Origin: an uncultured Hymenobacter sp.
GTDB lineage: Bacteria > Bacteroidota > Bacteroidia > Cytophagales > Hymenobacteraceae
Assembly: GCA_937871705.1 (NCBI GenBank)
Contig: CALMOO010000774.1
Location: 2,547 to 14,566 of the forward strand
Length of the DNA stretch: 12,020 nucleotides
Direction: 5' to 3'
The notes below the pieces were generated by a model. It was not told the DNA's origin. It did not search any database and saw only the letters and a program-made list of their open reading frames with translations. The translations under genes were made by a program, and so were the position numbers. The stretch's first letter is position 1, and the number at the start of each line of letters is the position of its first letter. Shown one piece after another: positions 5,801-12,020 of this stretch.

Positions 5801-7231
5801 CTACGGTTGAGGATCTGAGCTTGTTATGCCTTTGAAAGAATCTTCCAGCTTCTTGCGCTCCTGCTCGGACATTGCTTTGTGGTCCTTGTAGTGCTGGTGA
5901 ATCATAGTGGGGTCCTTATGACCAACCCAGTCGGCTACGGTGTCTGACGTCACCCCTGTCAACATACAGATGTTGATAAAGGTCTTGCGCCCGACCTTCG
6001 AGGTAATCATTTGCCAACGCTCCTTCTTTGCCGACCCTGGCACCAGCGACACCGACTTCAACCCCGCGAAAATGGGAAGTAGGGAACAGATTTCCTTTAC
6101 TTCCGAAGTATAGTTGCCTACGAGTTGGGGTTTATACACATAGTCGCTGGATTTCAAGCGTTGCATCACCTCCTTGGCGCGGGACAGGTAGGGTACCGAG
6201 AATTTATGCTTGGTTTTCTGGGCGAACACTTCGATGTATTCGTCCATGGTGATGTTATCCTCGTCAAAGTGAAGGTCTACGTGTCGCAAACCAGTATAGC
6301 AACTGAGCAAAAACAGGTCTCTGATGTATCGCTGACGAGCTTTTGGTAGCTCAGCATGGAACAACGCATCCAACTCGTAAGGACGCAAAAAAATGACTGG
6401 CTTATCGTTGATTGAAGGCTCCGCCTTGACCTTTTTCAAGTACCGGACGTCCAGCGTCGGGTCTATCTCATCAGCGAAGTATCGTATCACTGCTTTGAGT
6501 CGGATGTAGTGCTCCCCAAGGCTGGAGTTACGGTTGTCGGTACCCAGGTAGCGTTCTCCCAAGTCATCCAGGTGTTGTTGGGTCAGTTCCTGGACCATAA
6601 TACCAGGAGACTCCCGCTCCATCAGACGCTTGGTGACCCGGTAGTTCTTCTTGGTTGCCGGGGACAAGGCTTTGCCTCGTTTAGTCGCTAGGAAGGCTTC
6701 AAAGACGTTGGAAAGTATGCGCGCCTCCCGTTCGCCAGTGGGGTAGAAGATGTCGTTGAGCTTGCGTCTTGCCTCGTCCAGTTCCCCTTCGAGGCGGGCA
6801 ATTTTCAGACGGAGGTCATCAGCAATCGCGTTATAACTAAGCTGCACCTTCCGCTTGTGCGAGTCCTTTTCACACACGCCCAGGTGCTTTTCCAGTTCGA
6901 GATACTTGGCTTTGAATGTATCCAGGTTAAGCTCCAACTTATCCTTCTGTATCCAACTCAATACCTCCAAAAAGCGGGAACGTACAAAGTCGATTTTCTT
7001 GTTCAATTCAGCCGCCCCATCCACTTTCACCTTCACCAAGCCGGCGTCCGCGTCGAAGTCTTTTTTGGCGACCTTTGCCTCGGTAACGCGCTCGAAGTTG
7101 CCGTTATGTCGGAAGCGGATGACCACCGTTTTCTTTGCCGTGTCGTCACCTACCCCACGCAGGTAGTAATGAAGAGTCCCGCCATTTGTATTAATAGCAG
7201 ATAGTAACAGCCTCAGAAACAAAGATAACAC
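5801..7231 (-). CDS. Tyrosine recombinase (site-specific integrase, Bacteroidota mobile-element type)
   Basis: This 476-residue integrase catalyses integration and excision of the element through a covalent 3'-phosphotyrosyl intermediate. It has an N-terminal arm-binding-like part (HYYLRG... to about residue 110), a coiled region (~135-160), a SAM-like core-binding domain (~172-265) and a catalytic domain (~280-465). The catalytic set is visible: R316 (TGLRHVD), a beta-hairpin lysine (K339 or K341), K412-V-G-R415 in place of the usual His-x-x-Arg, H438 (WVGHKD) and the nucleophile Y448 (HQHYKDH). The start is GTG at 7229-7231, preceded by GAGG seven bases upstream, one of the few Shine-Dalgarno-like sites in the window; no ATG is in frame nearby. 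The first ten residues are unusually hydrophobic, so an alternative start a little downstream is possible. It is placed at the recR end of the element, transcribed inward. Confidence 0.93.
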   Translation of the reverse strand: MLSLFLRLLLSAINTNGGTLHYYLRGVGDDTAKKTVVIRFRHNGNFERVTEAKVAKKDFDADAGLVKVKVDGAAELNKKIDFVRSRFLEVLSWIQKDKLELNLDTFKAKYLELEKHLGVCEKDSHKRKVQLSYNAIADDLRLKIARLEGELDEARRKLNDIFYPTGEREARILSNVFEAFLATKRGKALSPATKKNYRVTKRLMERESPGIMVQELTQQHLDDLGERYLGTDNRNSSLGEHYIRLKAVIRYFADEIDPTLDVRYLKKVKAEPSINDKPVIFLRPYELDALFHAELPKARQRYIRDLFLLSCYTGLRHVDLHFDEDNITMDEYIEVFAQKTKHKFSVPYLSRAKEVMQRLKSSDYVYKPQLVGNYTSEVKEICSLLPIFAGLKSVSLVPGSAKKERWQMITSKVGRKTFINICMLTGVTSDTVADWVGHKDPTMIHQHYKDHKAMSEQERKKLEDSFKGITSSDPQP

Positions 7232-7250
7232 GTTACTACCTCGTTACTAC
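7231..7250. repeat. Tandem CGTTACTAC repeat at the integrase start
   Basis: CGTTACTAC occurs at 7231-7239 and 7242-7250, an 11-base period, with a related inverted copy ATAGTAACAG at 7201-7210. It overlaps the integrase start region and its Shine-Dalgarno-like GAGG. About one helical turn of spacing is typical of binding sites for integrase arms or small DNA-bending proteins. Confidence 0.4.
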
Positions 7251-7252
7251 TT

Positions 7253-7289
7253 CACTTTAAAAAGTGCCCCTATGTGCCGCAAACGGCAC
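7253..7289. repeat. Two short inverted repeats between integrase and recR
   Basis: CACTTT-AA-AAAGTG (7253-7266) and GTGCCG-CAAA-CGGCAC (7274-7289) are both perfect six-base palindromes with short spacers. They may be the core-type recombinase sites of the element end, a leftover terminator, or an operator. They separate the divergent integrase and recR genes. Confidence 0.35.
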
Positions 7290-7297
7290 CTTGACCC
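7285..7297. repeat. Candidate att-site direct repeat, right copy
   Basis: GGCACCTTGACCC matches 2524-2536 in 12 of 13 bases. It lies five bases before the recR ATG, so insertion here would leave the recR coding sequence whole while replacing what was upstream of it. Confidence 0.3.
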
Positions 7298-7302
7298 CTG
7301 AT

Positions 7303-7917
7303 ATGGATTTTCCTTCGAAACTGATTGAAAACGCTGTAGTTGAGCTGTCGCGCCTACCTGGCATTGGCAAGAAAACGGCGCTGCGCTTGGCCCTGCACCT
7401 GCTCAAGGCCGAAACTGACACTACCGCCAACCTGGCCGAAGCGCTAGCCAAAATGCGCTTCGACATCACGTATTGCCGCACCTGCCACTCCATCTCGGAC
7501 AGCGAGGAGTGCTTTATCTGCGCCAACCAGTTGCGCGACCACAGTACGGTGTGCGTGGTAGCCGACGTGCGCGACGTTATCGCCATCGAAAACACGGGCC
7601 AGTACCAGGGCGTGTACCACGTGCTCGGTGGCGTTATCTCGCCCATTGAGGGGGTAGGGCCGGCCGATTTGCAGGTCGACTCGCTGGTGACGCGCGCCGG
7701 CGCCGAAGATTCGGAGATTCGTGAAATCATCCTGGCCATCTCGCCCACCATGGAGGGCGACACGACGGCCTTCTACCTCTCGCGCCGCCTGCGCGATTTT
7801 GAGCAGCTGAATATCAGCACTATTGCTCGCGGTATTCCGATGGGCGGCGAGCTAGAATATGCCGACGAGATAACGCTGGGCCGCAGCATTGTGGAGCGCC
7901 AGCGCCAGCTGCGGTAA
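7303..7917 (+). CDS. recR: Recombination mediator protein RecR
   Basis: RecR works with RecO (and RecF) to load RecA on SSB-coated single-stranded DNA at gaps. The start is ATG 7303, giving 204 residues, the usual length; the family starts MDFPSKLIENAVVELSRLPG. A longer frame from GTG 7264 adds 13 unconserved residues and is not preferred. Domains in order are a helix-hairpin-helix (LPGIGKKTALRLALHLL, residues 18-34), a C4 zinc finger (C58-x2-C61-x8-C70-x2-C73), a Toprim domain (~82-175, with IAIENTGQYQGVYHVLGG) and a C-terminal region ending ERQRQLR. In the first Toprim strand the usual Glu of VVE is Ala (VVADVRD, A87), possibly a lineage trait. The mobile element ends immediately upstream, so its promoter may lie in element-derived DNA. 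Confidence 0.97.
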   Translation: MDFPSKLIENAVVELSRLPGIGKKTALRLALHLLKAETDTTANLAEALAKMRFDITYCRTCHSISDSEECFICANQLRDHSTVCVVADVRDVIAIENTGQYQGVYHVLGGVISPIEGVGPADLQVDSLVTRAGAEDSEIREIILAISPTMEGDTTAFYLSRRLRDFEQLNISTIARGIPMGGELEYADEITLGRSIVERQRQLR

Positions 7918-7938
7918 GCTTTTTTCTTCGACTTGTCC

Positions 7939-7986
7939 TTGCGAGCGCTCCATCTCTGCTTGATACGCAGAATGTGGCGCTCGCAA
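7939..7986. repeat. 48-base hairpin with ten-base perfect terminal arms
   Basis: TTGCGAGCGC (7939-7948) faces GCGCTCGCAA (7977-7986), and inside TCTGC and GCAGA pair around the loop TTGATAC. No T-run follows, so it is not a classical terminator for recR, though it could slow transcription or protect the mRNA end. The form (48 bases, intergenic, perfect ends) resembles REP or MITE-like dispersed palindromes. Confidence 0.6.
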
Positions 7987-8016
7987 TAACAGCCGACCTT
8001 ATAACTTCGCTCTCCC

Positions 8017-9999
8017 GTGGTGAAGCTCTCCGTCGTCATTGTTAGCTATAACGTTTGCTACTTTCTGGAGCAGGCGCTGCTGTCGGTGCGCAAAGCGGTG
8101 GAGACGCTGGGGCAGCCCGCCGAGATTTTTGTAGTTGATAATAGCTCGGCCGACAACTCGGTGGCCATGGTGCGGGCACGGTTTCCAGAGGTTATTCTCT
8201 TGGAAAACAAGGATAACCCTGGCTTTTCGAAGGCCAATAACCAGGCGCTGCGTCAAGCCACCGGCCAGTACCAGCTGCTGCTCAACCCCGATACGCTGGT
8301 GGAGGAAGATGCCTTCCGGCGCTGCTGCGACTTCCTCGACCAGCACCCCGCGTGCGGAGGCCTGGGCGTAAAAATGCTCAACGGCCAGGGCCGCTTTTTG
8401 CCCGAAAGCAAGCGCGGGCTGCCTACCCCCCTGGTGGCATTTTACAAGATTTCGGGGCTGGCTCGCCTTTTTCCGCGCTCGCGCACCTTTGGGCGCTATC
8501 ACCTGGGCTTTCTTGACCCCGACCAGCCCCACGAGATTGAGGTGCTAAGCGGGGCTTTTATGCTGCTGCGCAAGGCCGCGCTCGACCAGGTGGGGCTGCT
8601 CGACGAAGATTATTTTATGTACGGCGAGGACATCGACCTCTCGTACCGCCTCACGCAGGGCGGCTGGAAAAACTACTATTTCCCCAGTGCCCGCATCATC
8701 CATTACAAAGGCGAAAGCACCAAGCACACGAGCGTCAACTACGTGTTCGTGTTTTACCGGGCAATGGTTATTTTCGCCCAGAAGCATTTCGCGCCGGGTC
8801 GAGCCAGCCTTTTTAATACCCTGATAAACACGGCAATATGGCTGCGTGCGAGCGCCGCCCTGGGGCAGCGCTTTGCCGCGGCGGCCGCGCCGCTGCTGCT
8901 CGATGCGGCCCTGCTCTTCGGCGGCATGTACGCCCTGACAGCCTACTGGGAGCAGCACTACAAATACGCGCCTACCCCCTACCCCCCGCAGTACCTGCTG
9001 GTGGCCGTGCCGGCCTACCTGGTGGTGTGGCTGCTGGCTACCTGGCTCGGCGGCGGCTACGACCGCACCGCGCGCGCCGGCCGCATAGCCCGCAGCATTA
9101 CCATCGGCACGGTCTTGATTTCGGCAGTCTCTAACTTCCTGGACAGCTGGCGCTTCTCGAAAGCGCTTATCTTGCTGGGCGGGGCCTGGGCCGTGGCCGC
9201 GCTGGTGGGCCGCCGCCTGCTGGGGCACTGGCTGCGCCACGGCCACCTGCGCCTGAGCGAGCCGCGCACCAAAACCCTGGCCCTGGTGGGCTCGGCCGCC
9301 GAAAGCCAGCGCGGACGCGTGCTGCTCGCCGCGGCCCAGGTTCCGGCTACTATCATCGGCTACATTGTGCCCACGGCGGCGCCCGCCGCGCCGGTCCGGC
9401 TCCCTACCCCCCCCGACTGCCTGGGCGAGGTGCGCCAGCTGCCCGAGCTGGTTCGTCTCTACGGCCTCAATGAGGTGATTTTTTGCAGCAAGGACGTAGC
9501 GGTAAGTCAGATTATTGACTTGATGCTGCGCTTGCCGCAGCGCCCGGCCGTGGCCTACAAAATTTTACCCGAAGACAGCCCCTACATCATCGGCAGCCGC
9601 AGCAAAAGCTCGCCCGGCGACTACTACCCCCTCGACCCGGTGCTGGGCTTGCACCAGCGCGCGCAGCGCCGCAACAAGCGCGTGCTCGACCTGCTGGCCA
9701 GCCTGGGGTTGCTGCTGCTGCTGCCCTTGCTCATCTGGGGCCAGCGCCAGCCGGGCGGGCTGCTGCCCAATATCTGGTGGGTGCTGCGGGGCCGCCGCAG
9801 CTGGGTGGGCCTGCGCTACACGCCGGGGGTAGGCAGCCAAGCGGTGCTTTCGCCAGCCGATGCGGCTGCCCTACCCGCCGAGGAGGCCTTGCTGGATACA
9901 ACGCGCCAGCGGCTCGAATTTTTGTATGCCAAAGACTACGAACCCGACCTGGACCTGCGCGTACTCTGGCGCGGCTGGCGCAGCCTGGGTAGCCGCTAA
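8017..9999 (+). CDS. Family 2 glycosyltransferase fused to a shortened polyprenyl-phosphate sugar-transferase membrane module
   Basis: The N-terminal ~260 residues form a GT-A family 2 glycosyltransferase of the rhamnosyltransferase-like kind. It has VVIVSYN (6-12), DNSSADNS (41-48), NPGFSKANNQAL, the metal-binding LLLNPDT (88-93) and MYGEDIDLSYRL (201-212). Membrane segments follow (~290-310, 325-345, 360-376, 383-400). Next comes a Rossmann-like stretch (TLALVGSA, 420-427, to about 510) as in WcaJ/CapD-type proteins. A C-terminal part resembles both ends of a bacterial sugar transferase (KRVLDLLASLGLLLLLPLLI, then LRGRRSWVGLRYTPGVG and a final DLDLRVLWRGW). The middle of that domain is missing. 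It probably works on the cytoplasmic face in surface polysaccharide or lipid-linked glycan synthesis. Adjacent GTG codons (8017, 8020) are both possible starts. The next gene converges with a 29-base gap. Confidence 0.92.
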   Translation: MVKLSVVIVSYNVCYFLEQALLSVRKAVETLGQPAEIFVVDNSSADNSVAMVRARFPEVILLENKDNPGFSKANNQALRQATGQYQLLLNPDTLVEEDAFRRCCDFLDQHPACGGLGVKMLNGQGRFLPESKRGLPTPLVAFYKISGLARLFPRSRTFGRYHLGFLDPDQPHEIEVLSGAFMLLRKAALDQVGLLDEDYFMYGEDIDLSYRLTQGGWKNYYFPSARIIHYKGESTKHTSVNYVFVFYRAMVIFAQKHFAPGRASLFNTLINTAIWLRASAALGQRFAAAAAPLLLDAALLFGGMYALTAYWEQHYKYAPTPYPPQYLLVAVPAYLVVWLLATWLGGGYDRTARAGRIARSITIGTVLISAVSNFLDSWRFSKALILLGGAWAVAALVGRRLLGHWLRHGHLRLSEPRTKTLALVGSAAESQRGRVLLAAAQVPATIIGYIVPTAAPAAPVRLPTPPDCLGEVRQLPELVRLYGLNEVIFCSKDVAVSQIIDLMLRLPQRPAVAYKILPEDSPYIIGSRSKSSPGDYYPLDPVLGLHQRAQRRNKRVLDLLASLGLLLLLPLLIWGQRQPGGLLPNIWWVLRGRRSWVGLRYTPGVGSQAVLSPADAAALPAEEALLDTTRQRLEFLYAKDYEPDLDLRVLWRGWRSLGSR

Positions 10000-10028
10000 T
10001 TGTTGAAGCGCCCCTACCCCCCTGTTAC

Positions 10029-12020
10029 TCAAGTAGTGCTCACCGGCATATCTGGCAAAAAGACAATAAACTCGGCGCCTTGGCCCACCTGGCTTTTCAC
10101 CGCCAGGGTGCCGCCGTGGCCCTTCGTGATGATGTCGTAGGCCAGCGAAAGGCCCAGCCCGGTACCTTGTCCGGCCGGCTTTGTGGTGAAAAAAGGCTGG
10201 AAAATCTTCGGCTGAATGCTTTCCGGAATTCCGCTGCCGTTGTCACTTATTTCAATTTCAATGCCCGTGCTGGTTTTCGAGGTACTTACCCGCACAGCTG
10301 GCTGATAGGCCGCCGCGGCCTGCTTTTGCCGCTCGCTCACGGCGTAGAACGCATTTGCAAACAGGTTCATCAGGGCCCGGCCCATTTCCTGGGGCACCAG
10401 GTCTACTTGCCCAATGGCCGCGTCGAAGTGGGTGGCTAGTGCGCAGGCAAACCCGTTATCTCGGGCTCGCTGGGCCCGGTAGCTTGTGTGTAAGCAGTCT
10501 GCTACCAGCGTGTTGAGGTTTACAGACTGTATGTCGCCCGTCGAAGACCGGGCGTGCTCAACCATGCCCTTGACGATGGTAGATGCCCGCTGGCCGTGCG
10601 CAAGTATTTTGTGCAGGTTGGCGGTTACATCCGTCAGCAGCTCGGCTTCCAGCAACGGGTCACGCTCGGGCTTCCGCTGCTCCTCGGTCAGCTCCTCCAC
10701 TAGCTCGGTACTCACTTCGGCGAAGTTGTTGACGAAGTTGAGCGGGTTTTGAATTTCGTGAGCAATGCCGGCCGTCAGTTCGCCCAGACTGGCCATTTTT
10801 TCCTTTTGAATCAGGTGCTGCTGCGTCACTTTCAGCTCCGTTAGCGCCTGGTTCAGGTTATCGCGCTGCAACTCAATCTCTTCTTTCTGCTGCTGCACTT
10901 GCTGGGTTCGCTCCGTTACTTTCTGCTCCAGCAAGCGGTTGGCGCGCTGCAGCACCCTAGAGCGGTAGGTGCTAAAGGCCCACAAGGCTGCCCCAAACAG
11001 CAAACTATATAGCAAATAAGCCCACCACGTTCGCCACCATGGGCTGGTTATGACAATGGTCAGCGAAGCGCCCTGGTTGTTCCAAACCCCATCGTCGTTC
11101 GAGGCTTTTACCCGAAAAACGTACGTGGCCGGCGATAATTCAGTGTAATTGGCAAAGCGCCGGCTGCCGCTTCTCACCCAGTCGGCATCGATTCCTTCCA
11201 GCTTGTAAGCGTACTGGTTTTTTTCGGGCGAATGATAGTTCAAGGCCACAAAATCAAACGCCAATGAATTTTCAGTATGCGAGAGCACCACCTTGCTACT
11301 GGGGGGTAGCAAACGGCTTTCTCCCTGAACTTTAATCCCCGTAATATAGACGGCCGGCTTCACCGGATTGTCTCTGATACTGTCGGGATTGAAAATAACG
11401 AACCCGTTTACGCTCCCAAACAACAGCGTTTTGCCGCTGTGGCTCGCGCTGCCTTTCGTAAACTCCGTAGCCGGCAAGCCATCGGTACTATCATATGGGC
11501 GAAAGGCCTTCGTGCTGATGTTATACCGGAAAATACCATTTTCGGTACTCACCCAGATGTCTCCCTTAGCGTCTTCCACAATGCCCGCAATGGCGCTGGT
11601 TGCCCGGGCAGTTTTGGCCGGAATAACAGAAAAAGTGCCCGTAGCCGGGTTAAAGCAGTTTAACCCACCCCGCGCCGTGCCTACCCAGATAAGGCCGCGG
11701 CTGTCCTCAAACACGGTGGTTACATCGCCGTCGGTCAGCTCGCCGGCTTTGAGCGGCAGGCTGGGCTGGTAGCGAATTCGGGCGGCCGTCCGCGGATTAA
11801 ACTGTTGCAGCGACCCTTGCTGCGCAATCCACAGCTTGCCCTCATGGCTGACAATCAAGCCGGTTATAAAATTAAAGCCGGCTACTACGGTGGTATCCAG
11901 GTAGTGGTAGCGGCCGGTAGCGGGGTCGAAGGAAGCAATGCCTTTTTTACCGCCTACCCACAGCTGCCCGTCGGGCGCTTCTGCTATGTACTGAACCGGG
12001 ATTTTGGCAGGGTACCGAAT
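10029..12020 (-). CDS. Two-component-propeller sensor histidine kinase, N-terminus beyond window
   Basis: The frame is open to the right edge, and 663 residues are visible (numbered from the edge). Beta-propeller repeats of the periplasmic sensor occur as LWVGG (20-24), KLWIAQQGSLQQFNP (62-76), GLIWVGTARGGLNCFNP (109-125) and GDIWVSTENGIFRYN (153-167). A Y_Y_Y domain follows (~244-326; YAYKLEGIDADW), then one membrane helix (~330-351), a coiled coil (~354-409), HisKA with the phospho-acceptor H421 (GIAHEIQNPLNF) and HATPase_c with N-box (N552, N556), DNGSGIP (593-599) and GTGLGL (619-624). It ends at VSTT with no receiver or AraC domain, so it is a classical kinase and not a hybrid of the SusR/HTCS kind. 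The cognate regulator is not in the window. The ligand is unknown; Bacteroidota relatives often sense glycans or stress. Confidence 0.95.
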   Translation of the reverse strand: MRYPAKIPVQYIAEAPDGQLWVGGKKGIASFDPATGRYHYLDTTVVAGFNFITGLIVSHEGKLWIAQQGSLQQFNPRTAARIRYQPSLPLKAGELTDGDVTTVFEDSRGLIWVGTARGGLNCFNPATGTFSVIPAKTARATSAIAGIVEDAKGDIWVSTENGIFRYNISTKAFRPYDSTDGLPATEFTKGSASHSGKTLLFGSVNGFVIFNPDSIRDNPVKPAVYITGIKVQGESRLLPPSSKVVLSHTENSLAFDFVALNYHSPEKNQYAYKLEGIDADWVRSGSRRFANYTELSPATYVFRVKASNDDGVWNNQGASLTIVITSPWWRTWWAYLLYSLLFGAALWAFSTYRSRVLQRANRLLEQKVTERTQQVQQQKEEIELQRDNLNQALTELKVTQQHLIQKEKMASLGELTAGIAHEIQNPLNFVNNFAEVSTELVEELTEEQRKPERDPLLEAELLTDVTANLHKILAHGQRASTIVKGMVEHARSSTGDIQSVNLNTLVADCLHTSYRAQRARDNGFACALATHFDAAIGQVDLVPQEMGRALMNLFANAFYAVSERQKQAAAAYQPAVRVSTSKTSTGIEIEISDNGSGIPESIQPKIFQPFFTTKPAGQGTGLGLSLAYDIITKGHGGTLAVKSQVGQGAEFIVFLPDMPVSTT

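Noticed and set aside
8545..9246. Minus-strand open frame of 233 codons
   Set aside because: It is antisense to the glycosyltransferase gene. Its Gln/Arg/Gly/Ala-rich composition is typical of a GC-rich shadow frame.
10000..10028. Terminator between the convergent glycosyltransferase and kinase genes
   Set aside because: The 29-base gap has no hairpin followed by a T-run on either strand.
1..12020. CRISPR array, rRNA or complete insertion sequence
   Set aside because: No regularly spaced repeats, no rRNA-like segments and no transposase gene with terminal inverted repeats were seen.

Overview
The window looks like a chromosomal segment of a GC-rich Bacteroidota bacterium, most likely Hymenobacter or a close relative. 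The basis is the style of RecR, the GT2/sugar-transferase fusion and the two-component-propeller kinase, the near absence of Shine-Dalgarno sites, and candidate promoters of the Bacteroidota type (TTG ... TAnnTTTG). The genus is inferred from remembered protein style, not from a search.

Layout. (1) 1-248, minus: 5' part of a tautomerase-family gene that runs off the left edge. (2) 315-2400: a graveyard of broken genes. It holds a Crp/Fnr regulator with no start and an internal stop, an SDR fragment, the last ~65 codons of a PaoC-type molybdenum hydroxylase, an unrecognised open stretch, and an AcrB-type RND pump fragment. A perfect FNR-type box lies between the dead regulator and the tautomerase gene. 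(3) About 2500-7300: a probable integrated mobile element, AT-richer in part, with all its genes on the minus strand. These are a tyrosine recombinase, a small basic protein overlapping by one base the gene for a 512-residue protein, and a 109-codon hypothetical gene. The 512-residue protein appears to combine a winged helix with a polymerase palm of the family A DNA polymerase / single-subunit RNA polymerase type. About 850 bases without a convincing gene, carrying a palindrome, a tandem repeat and a GC-rich hairpin, precede the polymerase operon. (4) 7303-12020: core chromosome, with recR, then a GT2 fused to a shortened sugar-transferase membrane module, converging on a two-component-propeller histidine kinase that runs off the right edge.

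How it works together. The integrase would integrate and excise the element. The small protein and the polymerase-like protein look like a translationally coupled replication or directionality module. The element abuts recR, whose own upstream region it may have replaced. In the left part, the tautomerase gene keeps an intact FNR-like operator although the regulator gene encoded beside it is destroyed.

The most noteworthy item is the polymerase-like protein. Its motifs can be read by eye, but whether it makes DNA or RNA, or is active at all, cannot be decided from sequence alone.
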